A stretch of DNA of 64,000 nt from Streptoalloteichus tenebrarius (GCF_024171885.1 NZ_JAMTCP010000008.1:1-64000); one strand, 5' to 3'. Shown: positions 32,846-42,239, counted from the first letter of the stretch. Numbers and translations: made by a program. Notes: generated from the letters alone by a model not told the origin.

Positions 32846-34273
32846 TCAGTCCTCGGCGAGGGCGGGCAGCCGCCCGTCCCGCACCGCGCGGACCAGCTCC
32901 GCGTGGTCCCGCTCGGTCTGGTCCGCGTACCGGACGGCGAACCGGGCGACCGCCTCGTCCAGCGTCGTGCGGTCCTCCTGCTCTCCGCAGTAGCCGGCGA
33001 GCAGGCGCGGGTCGATCGACCGGGCGTGCGCGCGGGCCAGCAGCGCGCCGGCGAGCCGGCCGTAGTCGTCGAGGTGGTCCCTGCGCAGCCGGGTCGGGTC
33101 GATGTCGCCCTTCATGTTCCGGAACTGCCGCACGATGAACGGCCGCCCGTCGATCGTGGTCCAGCCCAGCAGGATGTCGGTCTCGGCCTGCGCCAGCCGC
33201 GCGCCCTCGACGATCCGCCGCCCCTCGTGCTCCACCGGCGGCGCGCCGAGGTGCGGCGCGAGCGAGGACGGGCGGGACTCCTTGACCTGCAACACCAACG
33301 CCTCGTCGCCGTTGCCGTGCAACAGTGCCACGTAGCACCGCAGTCCGACGCTGCCCGTGCCGACCACCCGGAACGCCACGTCCGACAACGTGTAGCGGGT
33401 GATCAGGTTGCGTCGCGACTCGCGGAGCGTGTCGACGTAGGCGACCAGCCCCTCGGCGACCGCCTCGGCCGTGGCCGCGTCGACGTGCGTGAGCACGGGC
33501 GGGTTCTCGACGAACCGCCACGTGGCGTGGTCGACCTGCCGCGTCCACCTGGCGGCGACCTTCGCGCTGGTGTTCCTGCGCGCCTTGGCCGAGGCCCGCG
33601 CGAAGTCGTCCAGCAACGCGTCGGCCCGCGCCCTGCTGATGACCCGCTCGTCGGGCAGGGCGTTCCACGACTCCAGGAACGGCCGCCGCGCGAGGTGGGC
33701 GACGACGAGCCGGTAGGAGCGGACCGCGTCCTCGGCGGCGTCCCGGCACCCCCGCTCGGACACCCCGCCCACCCTGCCGGCGAGCACCAGGCTCGCGGCC
33801 AGCCGCTTGAGGTCCCACTCCCACGGCCCGACCAGGGTCTCGTCGAAGTCGTTGACGTCCATGACGATCGTGCCGTCGGCGGCGCCGTAGAGCCCGAAGT
33901 TCGCCGCGTGCGCGTCCCCGCAGATCTGCGCGGACAGCCCGCTCACCGGGCGGCCGGCCAGGTCGGCCGCCATCAGCCCCGCGGTGCCCCGGTAGAAGGC
34001 GAAGGGCGAGGCGATCATGCGGCCGGTCCGCAGGGGGACGAGGTGGGCGAGCCGCCCCGCGTTGCTCGCCGCGACGTGGTCGAGCACCGACGGCCGGTCC
34101 GTCCCGACCGGGGGGTGGTCGTGGTCCGCGTGCGGCGCGACCTGCCGCAGCGCCCTGCCCCGGTCGTACACCGCCCCCGGGTTCCGCCAGCCCCCGAGCA
34201 GCTCACGGCGCGCTCCGCCGTCCCCCCTGCGCACGGTGACCATCTTCCGCGACGTCACCCGTTCGGACTGCAC
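32846..34273 (-). CDS. DUF2252 family protein
   Basis: A 475-residue protein of the DUF2252 family, which has a kinase-like (APH-type) fold. Seen: FAFYRGTAGLMAADLAGRPV, SAQICGDAHAANFGLYGAAD, IVMDVNDFDETLVGPWEWDL, RLAASLVLAGR, VGTGSVGLRCYVALLHG, LVLQVKESRPSS and RPFIVRQFRNMKGDIDPTRL. CGDAHxxNFG and DxNDFDE resemble phosphotransferase catalytic and metal-binding loops. Substrate unknown. Start GTG 34273; an in-frame ATG at 34243 is equally possible because neither has a clear ribosome site. Confidence 0.9.
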   Translation of the reverse strand: MQSERVTSRKMVTVRRGDGGARRELLGGWRNPGAVYDRGRALRQVAPHADHDHPPVGTDRPSVLDHVAASNAGRLAHLVPLRTGRMIASPFAFYRGTAGLMAADLAGRPVSGLSAQICGDAHAANFGLYGAADGTIVMDVNDFDETLVGPWEWDLKRLAASLVLAGRVGGVSERGCRDAAEDAVRSYRLVVAHLARRPFLESWNALPDERVISRARADALLDDFARASAKARRNTSAKVAARWTRQVDHATWRFVENPPVLTHVDAATAEAVAEGLVAYVDTLRESRRNLITRYTLSDVAFRVVGTGSVGLRCYVALLHGNGDEALVLQVKESRPSSLAPHLGAPPVEHEGRRIVEGARLAQAETDILLGWTTIDGRPFIVRQFRNMKGDIDPTRLRRDHLDDYGRLAGALLARAHARSIDPRLLAGYCGEQEDRTTLDEAVARFAVRYADQTERDHAELVRAVRDGRLPALAED

Positions 34274-34347
34274 GGGGTGGCATTCGTCCGGGCGACGGCG
34301 TCGACTGGGAGACGACGCCGGGACCCGATCCGACCGAGGAGGTCGTG

Positions 34348-34704
34348 ATGACGCGGATGACGGGTGCGATCTCCGACCAGACGCGTCGGTGCGTCGACAC
34401 GTGCGACGAGTGCCACCGGACGTGCGAGCACACCATCGACCACGCGCTCCGGCAGGGCGGGGTGATGGTCGAGCGCGGTGTCATGTCCACCCTGATGGAC
34501 TGCGCCGACGTCTGCCGGCTCGCCGCGGACATGATGATGCGGCAGTCCCCCATGGCCAGCACCGTCTGCATGATCTGCGCCGAGGTCTGCCGGGCCTGCG
34601 CGGACGCGTGTTCGCGCTTCGACGACGAGGTGACGCGGGCGTGCGCCGAGACCTGCCACCGCTGCGCCGAGTCGTGCACGGAGATGGCCGGCATGCGGAT
34701 GTGA
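34348..34704 (+). CDS. csp: Four-helix-bundle copper-binding protein (Csp family)
   Basis: A 118-residue cytosolic copper storage protein. Fifteen Cys are spread at helical spacing: CVDTCDECHRTC, DCADVCRLA, VCMICAEVCRACADACS and ACAETCHRCAESC. In Csp proteins these line the core of a four-helix bundle and hold many Cu(I) ions. No Tat or Sec signal, so it belongs to the cytosolic Csp3-like type. ATG 34348 is six bases from GAGGAGG; the GTG directly before it is too close. Met-rich ends may also bind copper. Confidence 0.9.
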   Translation: MTRMTGAISDQTRRCVDTCDECHRTCEHTIDHALRQGGVMVERGVMSTLMDCADVCRLAADMMMRQSPMASTVCMICAEVCRACADACSRFDDEVTRACAETCHRCAESCTEMAGMRM

Positions 34705-34898
34705 GCGCCGGCCCCGGCGCCGCCGACCGTCGGGGCGGGGCGCCCACCCGGGCAGGCCCCGCCCTCCCACGGTCGCATCGGTGGCGTCAGAACTCCCGAA
34801 CGCCCCGCTGCCCGCGTGAGCGCCAGGAGGACGACGCGAACACCGACAACACCGCGAACACCGCGAACACCGCTGCCGTCGGGGACGCGCGGAACGCC

Positions 34899-36137
34899 TC
34901 AGGCGCGGAGGACCTCGGCGATCGCGTCGACGCCCCGGTCCAGCTCCTCCCTGGTGATCACCAGCGGCGGCGCGACCCGCAGCGTGGTCTCGTGCGTCTC
35001 CTTGCACAGCACGCCCCGCTCGGCCAGCGCCTCCGAGGCCGCCCGGCCGCTCGGCCCACCCGGCGCGATCTCCACGCCGGCCCACAGCCCCCGGCCCCGC
35101 ACCTCGGCCACGCCGTCGCCGACCAGCTCGCCCAGCCGGGAGTGCAGGTGCGCGCCCAGCTCCCTGGACCGCTCCTGGAACTCGCCGGTGGCGAGCAGCC
35201 GCACCACGGCCCGCCCGACCGCGCAGGCCAGCGGGTTGCCCCCGAAGGTGGAGCCGTGCTCGCCGGGCCGCAGCACGCCGAGCACGTCGCCCCGGCCCAC
35301 GACGGCCGACACCGGCATGATCCCGCCGCCCAGGGCCTTGCCCAGGGTGTACAGGTCGGCCCGGACGCCCTCGTGGTCCAGCGCCAGCAGGTCGCCGGTG
35401 CGGGCCAGGCCCGACTGGATCTCGTCGGCGATCAGCAGGACGTTGTTGTCGTCGCAGACCCGGCGCACCGCCCTGAGGTAGCCCAGCGGCGGGACCACGA
35501 CGCCGGCCTCGCCCTGGATCGGCTCCACGAGCACGGCGGCGGTGTGCTCGGTGATCGCCGCCTCCAGCGCCTGCACGTCGCCGTACTTGACGACGGTGAA
35601 GCCCGGCGTGAACGGGCCGAAGTCGGCGCGCGCCGTGCTGTCCGTAGAGAAGGACACGATCGTCGTGGTGCGCCCGTGGAAGTTCGAGCCGGCGACCACG
35701 ATCTGGGCGGCGTCCTCGGGAACGCCCTTGACCCGGTAGGCCCACTTGCGGGCCACCTTGATCGCCGACTCCACGGCCTCGGCCCCGGAGTTCATCGGCA
35801 GCACCATCTCGGTGCCGGTCAGCTCGGCCAGCTCGCGGCAGAACAGGCCGAGCTGGTCGTGGTGGAAGGCCCTGCTGGTCAGCGTCACGCGGCCGAGCTG
35901 CTCGACGGCGGCGGCGACCAGCTCCGGGTGCCGGTGCCCGAAGTTGAGCGCGGAGTATCCGGACAGGAAGTCGAGGTACCGGCGCCCGGCGACGTCGGTC
36001 ACCCATGCGCCCTCGGCGTGCGCGATGACGACGGGCAACGGGTGGTAGTTGTGCGTGCTCCACTGCTCGTCGAGCGCGACGTAGTCGGCGGCCGTCGAGG
36101 GCGCGCCGGGGGCGGGACGGTCGTCGGTCACGGTCAT
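34899..36137 (-). CDS. rocD: Ornithine aminotransferase
   Basis: A 412-residue PLP-dependent class III aminotransferase converting ornithine and 2-oxoglutarate to glutamate semialdehyde and glutamate. Marks: YHPLPVVIAHAEGAWVTDVA, FLSGYSALNFGHRHPELVAA, MNSGAEAVESAIKVARKWAY, SNFHGRTTTIVSFSTD, VEPIQGEAGVVVPPLGYL, LLIADEIQSGLARTGDLLAL and the PLP Lys in LYTLGKALGGGIMPVSAVVG. Start ATG 36137. No arginase or proline gene is adjacent. The 194 bases after it hold CGAACACCG-like short tandem units (about 34838-34876) and no gene. Confidence 0.95.
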   Translation of the reverse strand: MTVTDDRPAPGAPSTAADYVALDEQWSTHNYHPLPVVIAHAEGAWVTDVAGRRYLDFLSGYSALNFGHRHPELVAAAVEQLGRVTLTSRAFHHDQLGLFCRELAELTGTEMVLPMNSGAEAVESAIKVARKWAYRVKGVPEDAAQIVVAGSNFHGRTTTIVSFSTDSTARADFGPFTPGFTVVKYGDVQALEAAITEHTAAVLVEPIQGEAGVVVPPLGYLRAVRRVCDDNNVLLIADEIQSGLARTGDLLALDHEGVRADLYTLGKALGGGIMPVSAVVGRGDVLGVLRPGEHGSTFGGNPLACAVGRAVVRLLATGEFQERSRELGAHLHSRLGELVGDGVAEVRGRGLWAGVEIAPGGPSGRAASEALAERGVLCKETHETTLRVAPPLVITREELDRGVDAIAEVLRA

Positions 36138-36279
36138 GCGGCAAGGCTAAGGGCGGCCCGCTGGCGGAATCATCCGTCAGGCGTTGCTTGTGCCCGCTGA
36201 TCGTTGCGTAGTTCGCTCGTTCGAGCGTGATCCGTTGTGGGAGCGGCGGGTTTGACCGCATGCGGCTACCCTCGCGCGA

Positions 36280-37191
36280 ATGGGCAGTGGCGCCTCCTCC
36301 GCCCAGGTGCTCCACGTCCTGCGCGTGAGCCCGGACACGGCGGACCCGGCCGCGTGGGACCCCCGCGCGACGCCGGTGGGTCCCCGGTCCAAGGCGGCGG
36401 CGCGGGGGTGTCGGTCGGCGGTCGCGCGCCGGTTGGGCCGGCTCCAGGAGGCGCTGTACGCGGAGGGCGTGCGGGGAGGCCGCCGGAGCCTGCTGCTGGT
36501 GTTGCAGGGCATGGACACCGCCGGCAAGGGCGGGACCGTGCGGCACGTCGCCGGCCTGCTCAACCCGCTGGGGCTGCGCATCGCGTCGTTCGGCAGGCCC
36601 ACCGAGGAGGAGCTGGGCCACCACTTCCTGTGGCGGATCCGGCGGGAGCTGCCCCCGCCGGGCCGGATCGGCGTGTTCGACCGGTCGCACTACGAGGACG
36701 TGCTGGTGGCCCGGGTCGAGGGCCTGGTGCCCGAGCACGTCTGGCGCGCCCGGTTCGACGAGATCAACGACTTCGAGTCCGAGCTGGCCGACCAGGGGGT
36801 CACGCTCGTCAAGTGCTTCCTGCACGTGTCGCCGGAGGAGCAGCGGGAGCGGCTGCTGGCCCGGTTGGACCGCCCGACCAAGCGGTGGAAGTACCACCCG
36901 GACGACCTCGCGGTTCGCGCGCGGTGGGACGACTACCAGCGGGCCTACGCCGACGTCCTGCTCCGGTGCTCGACCCCCGCCGCGCCCTGGTACGTGGTGC
37001 CCTCCGACCGGAAGTGGTACCGCGACTGGGTCGTCGCCCGGCTGCTGCTGGCGACGCTGGAGCGGATGGCGCCGAGGTTCCCTGAACCGGACTTCGACGT
37101 GGCCGAGGAGCGCGCGCGGCTCCTCTCCGCCGACCCGTGGCGGGGCGGGCGTCCGTCCACAGAGGACAACGGGCCCGCCGGGGGCGGGTAG
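36280..37191 (+). CDS. ppk2: Polyphosphate kinase 2 family protein
   Basis: A 303-residue PPK2 that transfers phosphate between polyphosphate and nucleotides. Walker A: LLLVLQGMDTAGKGGTVRHV (about 71-90). Walker B and lid regions: IGVFDRSHYEDVLVARVEGL, FESELADQGVTLVKCFLHVS, QRERLLARLDRPTKRWKYHP and WYVVPSDRKWYRDWVVARLL. Subclass (AMP- or ADP-using) cannot be fixed by eye. The C-terminus GRPSTEDNGPAGGG contains a one-mismatch copy of the dispersed palindrome (37155-37167). ATG 36280. Confidence 0.93.
   Translation: MGSGASSAQVLHVLRVSPDTADPAAWDPRATPVGPRSKAAARGCRSAVARRLGRLQEALYAEGVRGGRRSLLLVLQGMDTAGKGGTVRHVAGLLNPLGLRIASFGRPTEEELGHHFLWRIRRELPPPGRIGVFDRSHYEDVLVARVEGLVPEHVWRARFDEINDFESELADQGVTLVKCFLHVSPEEQRERLLARLDRPTKRWKYHPDDLAVRARWDDYQRAYADVLLRCSTPAAPWYVVPSDRKWYRDWVVARLLLATLERMAPRFPEPDFDVAEERARLLSADPWRGGRPSTEDNGPAGGG
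37155..37167. repeat. Dispersed palindrome, one-mismatch copy
   Basis: GTCCACAGAGGAC, in frame (S-T-E-D) at the extreme C-terminus of PPK2. Confidence 0.55.
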
Positions 37192-37269
37192 GGGCCGCCG
37201 CCGCTCACCCGTCCGGCCCAGCCGGCCCGTCCCGCCGGCCGGGGGACAACGGGCGGGGAGCTGGGCAGA

Positions 37270-38319
37270 ATGACGATCATGACGCGTGCCTACCTCGGCT
37301 CCTACACGTCGGGGGACTCCCGGGGCGGCGGCCTGTCGCTGCTCGCCGTCGACCAGGCCGGCGGCCGGCTGTCCGACCACGGTCTCCTCGACGTCGGGCC
37401 GAACCCCTCGTTCCTCGCGCTCGCCCCCGCCGGCGACGTCCTCTACGTCGTCAACGAGGAGGCGGAGGGCACGGTGGGTGCGGTGCGGCTGGACGGCGGG
37501 CGGCCGGCCGTGGTGAACCACCAGCCCAGCCTCGGCGGCCACCCCTGCCACCTGAGCGCGCACCCCGGTGGCGGCCACGTGTTCACGGCGAACTACTCGA
37601 CGGGCAGCGTGGTCGTGCACCCGGTCCGGCCCGACGGCGGGCTGGCCGAGCCGTCGGACCTGGTCCGGCACACGGGTTCCGGGCCAGACCCTGACCGGCA
37701 GGAGGGGCCGCACGCGCACCAGGTCCTGGCCGACCCGACGGGGCGGTGGGTGCTCGCGGTCGACCTCGGGATCGACGGTGTCGTCGTCTCGGCCTTCGAC
37801 GAGCGCGCGGGACGGCTGCGGCAGCACGAGGTGGTGGCGCTGGCGCCGGGATCGGGGCCGCGTCACCTGGCGTTCCACCCCGACGGCCGCTCCGCCTACG
37901 TGCTCGGCGAGCTGGACTCCACGGTCACCGCGTGCTCGTGGGACGCCGAGCGGGGCGAGCTGCGCCCGGGGCAGGTCGTGTCGACGTTGCCGCCGGGGTG
38001 GGCGGGGAGGAGCTACCCGGCGGAGATCGTCGTGTCCGCCGACGGGAGGTTCTGCTACGCCTCCAACCGCGGACACGACAGCGTCGCGGTGTTCGCGGTC
38101 GAGGAGCGGGGGCGCCGGCTGCGACTGGTGGGCGTCGTCCCCACCGGCGGCGCCTGGCCCCGGCACATCGCCCTGAGCCCGGCGGGCACCCACCTGTACG
38201 CGGCGAACGAGCGCTCCGACACGGTCACCTGCTTCCGCGTCGACCGGGACAGCGGCGCGTTGCTGCGGACGGACGCCGTCCTGACGGCGGGCTCACCCGT
38301 CTGCCTGGTGTTCGACTAG
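37270..38319 (+). CDS. Lactonase family seven-bladed propeller (6-phosphogluconolactonase-like)
   Basis: A 349-residue cytoplasmic beta-propeller of the YbhE/Pgl lactonase family. Repeats such as AYLGSYTSGDSRGGGLSLLA, PSFLALAPAGDVLYVVNEEA, CHLSAHPGGGHVFTANYSTG, GPHAHQVLADPTGRWVLAVD, RHLAFHPDGRSAYVLGELDS and RHIALSPAGTHLYAANERSD are blades. GPHAHQ and the C-terminal WPRHIALSP are typical. Whether it hydrolyses 6-phosphogluconolactone is not shown by context; no pentose phosphate gene is near. ATG 37270, or ATG 37279. Confidence 0.88.
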   Translation: MTIMTRAYLGSYTSGDSRGGGLSLLAVDQAGGRLSDHGLLDVGPNPSFLALAPAGDVLYVVNEEAEGTVGAVRLDGGRPAVVNHQPSLGGHPCHLSAHPGGGHVFTANYSTGSVVVHPVRPDGGLAEPSDLVRHTGSGPDPDRQEGPHAHQVLADPTGRWVLAVDLGIDGVVVSAFDERAGRLRQHEVVALAPGSGPRHLAFHPDGRSAYVLGELDSTVTACSWDAERGELRPGQVVSTLPPGWAGRSYPAEIVVSADGRFCYASNRGHDSVAVFAVEERGRRLRLVGVVPTGGAWPRHIALSPAGTHLYAANERSDTVTCFRVDRDSGALLRTDAVLTAGSPVCLVFD

Positions 38320-38397
38320 GCCGGTTACCTCGCGCTTCCGGTTGGACACGGGGCGTGGTAGCTATGAGGCTGATCACACCCCTGCTCGGAGGTTGCC

Positions 38398-39234
38398 ATG
38401 CGACCGATCCGTCCCGTCCTCCGTGTCCTGACCACCACCCTGCTCAGCCTCGTCACCGGGGCCGCGGCCGTCCTGGGCGCGTCACCCGCGCTGGCCAGCG
38501 CCTCGGTGGACTACGTCGCCCTCGGCGACTCCTACTCGTCCGGCCTCGGCACGCGCGACTACGACAGCGGGAGCGGCGACTGCCTCCGTGGCCCGAAGGC
38601 GTATCCCGCGTTGTGGAGCGCGAGCCGCGCCCCCACGACGTTCCGCTTCGCCGCCTGCGCGGGGGCGACCACGGACGACGTGAAGGCGAACCAGCTCGGC
38701 GCGTTGAGTTCGGGCACGGACCTGGTCTCGGTGTCGGTCGGGGGCAACGACGCCGGCTTCGGGGACCGGGTGACCACCTGCCAGCTCGGCACGGACGAGG
38801 CGTGCGACCAGGCGGTCGACGAGGCCGAGGCCTACGCCCGGAGCACGTTGCCCGCCCGGCTCGACAGCACCTACCAGGCCATCCGGCGGGGCGCGCCCAA
38901 GGCGAAGGTGTTCGTGCTCGGGTACCCGCGGCTGTTCGAACTCGGGTCGTGCCCGGTCTTCGGGGCGCTCAGCGAGCCGAAGCGGGTCCGGCTGAACGAG
39001 GCGGCCGACCTGCTGGCGCAGGTGATTTCGGCGCGGGCGAAGGCCGCGGGCTTCACCTTCGTGGACGTGCGCCAGCGGTTCGCCGGGCACGGCGTGTGTT
39101 CGCGGACCCCGTGGGTCAACGGCCTGAGCTGGCCGATCAACGAGTCGTACCACCCGAACGTCGACGGGCACGCCAAGGGCTACCTGCCCGTGCTGGACAA
39201 GGCGATCTCGTCGGTGACCACCACCGCGCGCTGA
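38398..39234 (+). CDS. Secreted SGNH/GDSL hydrolase (esterase/lipase)
   Basis: A 278-residue secreted esterase. Signal peptide: VLRVLTTTLLSLVTGAAAVL, cleaved near ALASA. SGNH blocks: DYVALGDSYSSGLGTRDYDS (nucleophile Ser), AACAGATTDDV (Gly), LVSVSVGGNDAGFGD (Asn) and INESYHPNVDGHAKGYLPVL (Asp/His). Paired Cys (GDCLRG, ACAGA, TCQLGTDEACD, SCPVF, VCSRTP) suggest disulfides as in the Streptomyces phospholipase/esterase type. ATG 38398 with CGGAGG upstream. Substrate not determined. Confidence 0.93.
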   Translation: MRPIRPVLRVLTTTLLSLVTGAAAVLGASPALASASVDYVALGDSYSSGLGTRDYDSGSGDCLRGPKAYPALWSASRAPTTFRFAACAGATTDDVKANQLGALSSGTDLVSVSVGGNDAGFGDRVTTCQLGTDEACDQAVDEAEAYARSTLPARLDSTYQAIRRGAPKAKVFVLGYPRLFELGSCPVFGALSEPKRVRLNEAADLLAQVISARAKAAGFTFVDVRQRFAGHGVCSRTPWVNGLSWPINESYHPNVDGHAKGYLPVLDKAISSVTTTAR

Positions 39235-39476
39235 CCCGTCCACGGCCGGCCCGCCGCACCCCCGCTCCCGTCGGCCCGAGCACGGCGCGGTCGCTGCCAG
39301 CCGGCGCGGCGGAGGCGGGTGGCCCCGCTGTTGACCCGTTCGGCCGAGTGGCCGGCGAGGCGTGGTGCGGCAGGTTCGGACGCGGGCGCCGGGTGTCCCC
39401 GACCGGCGGCGACGCCGCTCGGGGACACCGTCGCGGCAGGGGCGCCCGTGGAGCAACGCGTGAGGGGAGACCGCGC

Positions 39477-40499
39477 ATGGTCGGTGGCTCGGTTCGATTA
39501 CGGATTCTCGCGGCGGCGGTGTCGGTCGTGGGCGCGCTGTCGCTCATGGCGCCGGCGGGCCATGCGGCCCCACCGCCCGCGCCCAGCCCAGCGCCGCTCG
39601 GGCACGAGGTCAGGGAGGTGTTCTCGCCCGACGGGACGATCAGTCGGGTGCGGGTGCCGAAACGGCCGCGGACCATGAGACAGCTCGGCGTCCCGCGCGT
39701 CGAGGTGGTGCCGATCCAGCACACCGGCCCGTCCGCCGAACGGTTGGACCTGGTGTTCGTCGGCGACGGCTACACCGAGGCCGACCTCCCGCTCTACCAC
39801 CGGCACGTGGTCGAGCGGTGGCGTCAGCTCACGGAGGTCGAGCCGTTCAGGACGTTGCGGGACCACGTCAACGTCTGGCAGGTCAACGTCCTCTCGCGAC
39901 AGTCCGGTGTGGACAATGACCCCACGCCGGGCGTGGCCAGGGACACCGCCATGGACATGGGGTTCTGGTGCGAGGGCATGGAGCGCCTGCTCTGCGTGGA
40001 CGAGGGCAAGGCCGAGTGGTACGCCTCGGCCGCGCCCGAGGTGGACCACGTCGTCGCGCTGGGCAACTCGACGAAGTACGGCGGGGCCGGCGGGCGGCTC
40101 GCCACCTCCTCGGGCGGCAACGAGCAGGCGGGGCAGATCGTGCCGCACGAGCTTGGGCACTCCCTGGGCGGGCTGGCCGACGAGTACGACTACCCCGACG
40201 ACCTCTACACCGGGCCGGAGCCGGACGCGCCCAACGTCTCGGTGCACGACGCGACGTCCCTGCGGGCGCGTCGGCTGAAGTGGCACCGCTGGATCGGCAC
40301 CCCCTCGCCCGACGGGAGCGTCGTCGGGGCCTACGAGGGCGCGCACTACCACCGGCGGGGCGTCTACCGGCCGACCGAGAACTCACTGATGCGCTCGCTG
40401 GGCAGGCCGTTCAACCTCCCGGGGCGCGAGGCGATGACCGAGGCGATACTCCGGAAGTCCCGGGGCCCGGCGCACGCGGGGACGGCGGCGGCGCGCTGA
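39477..40499 (+). CDS. Secreted M64 (IgA peptidase-like) zinc metallopeptidase
   Basis: A 340-residue secreted peptidase of family M64. Signal peptide: VRLRILAAAVSVVGALSLMA, cleaved near GHAA. Family marks: RLDLVFVGDGYTEADLPLYH, VNVWQVNVLSRQSGVDNDPT, VDHVVALGNSTKYGGAGGRL and the zinc motif IVPHELGHSLGGLADEYDYP (HExxH plus a downstream Glu/Asp). TENSLMRSLGRPFNLPGREA near the end is also typical. Actinobacterial members are of unknown substrate; the name IgA peptidase is historical. ATG 39477. Confidence 0.9.
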   Translation: MVGGSVRLRILAAAVSVVGALSLMAPAGHAAPPPAPSPAPLGHEVREVFSPDGTISRVRVPKRPRTMRQLGVPRVEVVPIQHTGPSAERLDLVFVGDGYTEADLPLYHRHVVERWRQLTEVEPFRTLRDHVNVWQVNVLSRQSGVDNDPTPGVARDTAMDMGFWCEGMERLLCVDEGKAEWYASAAPEVDHVVALGNSTKYGGAGGRLATSSGGNEQAGQIVPHELGHSLGGLADEYDYPDDLYTGPEPDAPNVSVHDATSLRARRLKWHRWIGTPSPDGSVVGAYEGAHYHRRGVYRPTENSLMRSLGRPFNLPGREAMTEAILRKSRGPAHAGTAAAR

Positions 40500-40557
40500 T
40501 CCCGCCCGTCGACCCGGTCCCCGCCGAGTCCGGACGCCGGTGGAGGCGGTGGCGGAG

Positions 40558-40932
40558 ATGGACTGGGACGACTGGCACCGCGTCGAGTACCTCCGGCAGG
40601 TGCGGGGCGCGTTCTATGCGCAGTACGCGCAGCGGGTGAACGACGCGGGTTTCCACCTCGGGCGCCGGGTCGGCTACGACCCGGCGCCCGACTACACCAA
40701 GGTGGTCGCGGACGAGTGGTTCGGGCGGGTCGGCCGGCCGCCCGGTGAACGGTGGCGGGTCCGGGTGTGGCGGTTACCGGACGACGCGGTGGCGCGTCCC
40801 GTCTGCGAGATCGAGGTCCTGACCGCGACTCCCGGCCGGCCCACCAACCTGCTCGCGGTGCGGTTCAGCCTCGTCCCGCGCGCGGGGAACCGGGGAAGCG
40901 ACTCCCACACCCGTCGACGACCCGGAACGTGA
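40558..40932 (+). CDS. Hypothetical protein
   Basis: About 124 residues from ATG 40558 (a GTG at 40540 is in frame too; no clear ribosome site for either). It begins MDWDDWHRVEYLRQVRGAFY and contains FHLGRRVGYDPAPDYTKVVA, DEWFGRVGRPPGERWRVRVW and NLLAVRFSLVPRAG. Soluble, mixed alpha/beta. Codon use is typical of the chromosome. No family recognised. Confidence 0.55.
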   Translation: MDWDDWHRVEYLRQVRGAFYAQYAQRVNDAGFHLGRRVGYDPAPDYTKVVADEWFGRVGRPPGERWRVRVWRLPDDAVARPVCEIEVLTATPGRPTNLLAVRFSLVPRAGNRGSDSHTRRRPGT

Positions 40933-41316
40933 CGGCCCCTCGATTTGTTTTCCGCTCTCTCCGCCCATTCTGGGAAAGCGGGGCGGGGCGTCCTGCTGGG
41001 CTCTCTTCATCGTGGTCGAGCGCGGGTCCTCGCGTCTCCGGCACCTCCTGGTTACGCCGTTCGGACGGCATCCTTTCAGCGCATTATCGCGCCGTGAGCA
41101 GGGGTTATGAAGATCAGGCCGGTGGGGTGCGTGTCAACCCACGGCGTCAGGAATTATCGAAGGTGAATTCTTGTGTGCGCGTGCCCGGTTCATGTGGGTA
41201 GCGTCGCCGCGGTCGTTCTCCCGCATCGGAAAAGCGCCGAAAAGGCGTTGTTCCGGCATGGGTCGCGTGCGGGAGGGCGACATCGTCGAGCGGACACGAA
41301 CGAGTGCGGAGGAACC
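40933..41316. other. Intergenic region, comparatively A+T rich, no gene seen
   Basis: About 380 bases before the NmrA-like gene. Stretches near 40940-40970 and 41150-41270 are A+T richer than average (for example GGAATTATCGAAGGTGAATT). I see no coding frame with a ribosome site and no clear hairpin. It must hold the promoter of the next gene, and could hide a small RNA. Confidence 0.4.
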
Positions 41317-42153
41317 ATGACGATCCTGGTCACCGGTGCGACGGGCAGCGTCGGCAGGCACGTGGTCAACCAGCTCCTGGCGGAAGGCCAGCGGGTGCGG
41401 GCGCTGACCAGGGACCCGGCCGCGGCGGGGCTGCCGTCCGGGGTCGAGGTGGCGAGGGGCGACCTGCGGAGCCCGGGAACGGTGTCGGACGCGCTCGCCG
41501 GCGTGGACCGGATGTACCTCTTCCCCGTGCCCGAGACGGCGCGGGAGGTCGTGGAGCTCGCGGTCGGGGCGGGGGTCCGCCGCATCGTGGTGCTCTCCTC
41601 GTCCTCCACGGTCGACCGGCGGAGGACCAACTGGTCGGCGGGGGAGGGGCATCTCGCCGTCGAGCGGGCGGTCGAGGACGCCGGTGTGGAGTGGACGTTC
41701 GTGCGGCCGGCCGGCTTCGCCGGCAACGTCCTGGAGTGGGCGCCGTCCATCCGCGCCGAGGGCGTGGTGCGCGCGCCGCACGCCGCCGCCCGGCAGGCCC
41801 TGATCCACGAGGCCGACATCGCCGAGGTCGCCACCACGGCGTTGCTGCGGGACGGCCACGCGGGCGGGCGGTACCTGCTGACCGGGTCGGAGGCGATCTC
41901 CCGGGTCGAGCAGGCGCGGGCGATCGGGGAGGCGATCGGCCGGCCCGTGCGGTTCGAGGAGATCACGCCGGAGCGGTACCGGGAGCTGGTGGGCCCGTAC
42001 CTGGGCGACGAGATCGTGGACATGCTCCTCGGGTACTGGGGAGACGCCGTGCACACCCCGGACCGGGTGACGCCGACCGTCGAGGAGGTCCTCGGCCGTC
42101 CGCCGCGCGACTTCGCCCAGTGGGCGAGGGACCATGTGGCCGACTTCTCCTGA
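41317..42153 (+). CDS. NAD(P)-binding NmrA-like oxidoreductase/regulator
   Basis: A 278-residue atypical short-chain dehydrogenase. Rossmann start: MTILVTGATGSVGRHVVNQL, then VRALTRDPAAAGLPSGVEVA and RGDLRSPGTVSDALAGVDRM. WTFVRPAGFAGNVLEWAPSI and ALIHEADIAEVATTALLRDG are typical of NAD(P)H-binding NmrA/QOR2-like proteins. The catalytic Tyr-x3-Lys of classical enzymes is absent, so it may sense NAD(P) rather than catalyse. ATG 41317 with GGAGGAA five bases upstream. Followed by a strong terminator. Confidence 0.88.
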   Translation: MTILVTGATGSVGRHVVNQLLAEGQRVRALTRDPAAAGLPSGVEVARGDLRSPGTVSDALAGVDRMYLFPVPETAREVVELAVGAGVRRIVVLSSSSTVDRRRTNWSAGEGHLAVERAVEDAGVEWTFVRPAGFAGNVLEWAPSIRAEGVVRAPHAAARQALIHEADIAEVATTALLRDGHAGGRYLLTGSEAISRVEQARAIGEAIGRPVRFEEITPERYRELVGPYLGDEIVDMLLGYWGDAVHTPDRVTPTVEEVLGRPPRDFAQWARDHVADFS

Positions 42154-42182
42154 CCCTGCCTGACCAGCGTGTTCGACGCCAG

Positions 42183-42223
42183 CGAACCCCGCGCCGCGGT
42201 GCCCTCCCGCGGCGCGGGGTTCG
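42183..42223 (+). terminator. Terminator after the NmrA-like gene
   Basis: Perfect 15-base stem CGAACCCCGCGCCGC / GCGGCGCGGGGTTCG with an 11-base loop, 29 bases after the stop. Confidence 0.85.
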
Positions 42224-42239
42224 GAAGTGGAGATCGACT

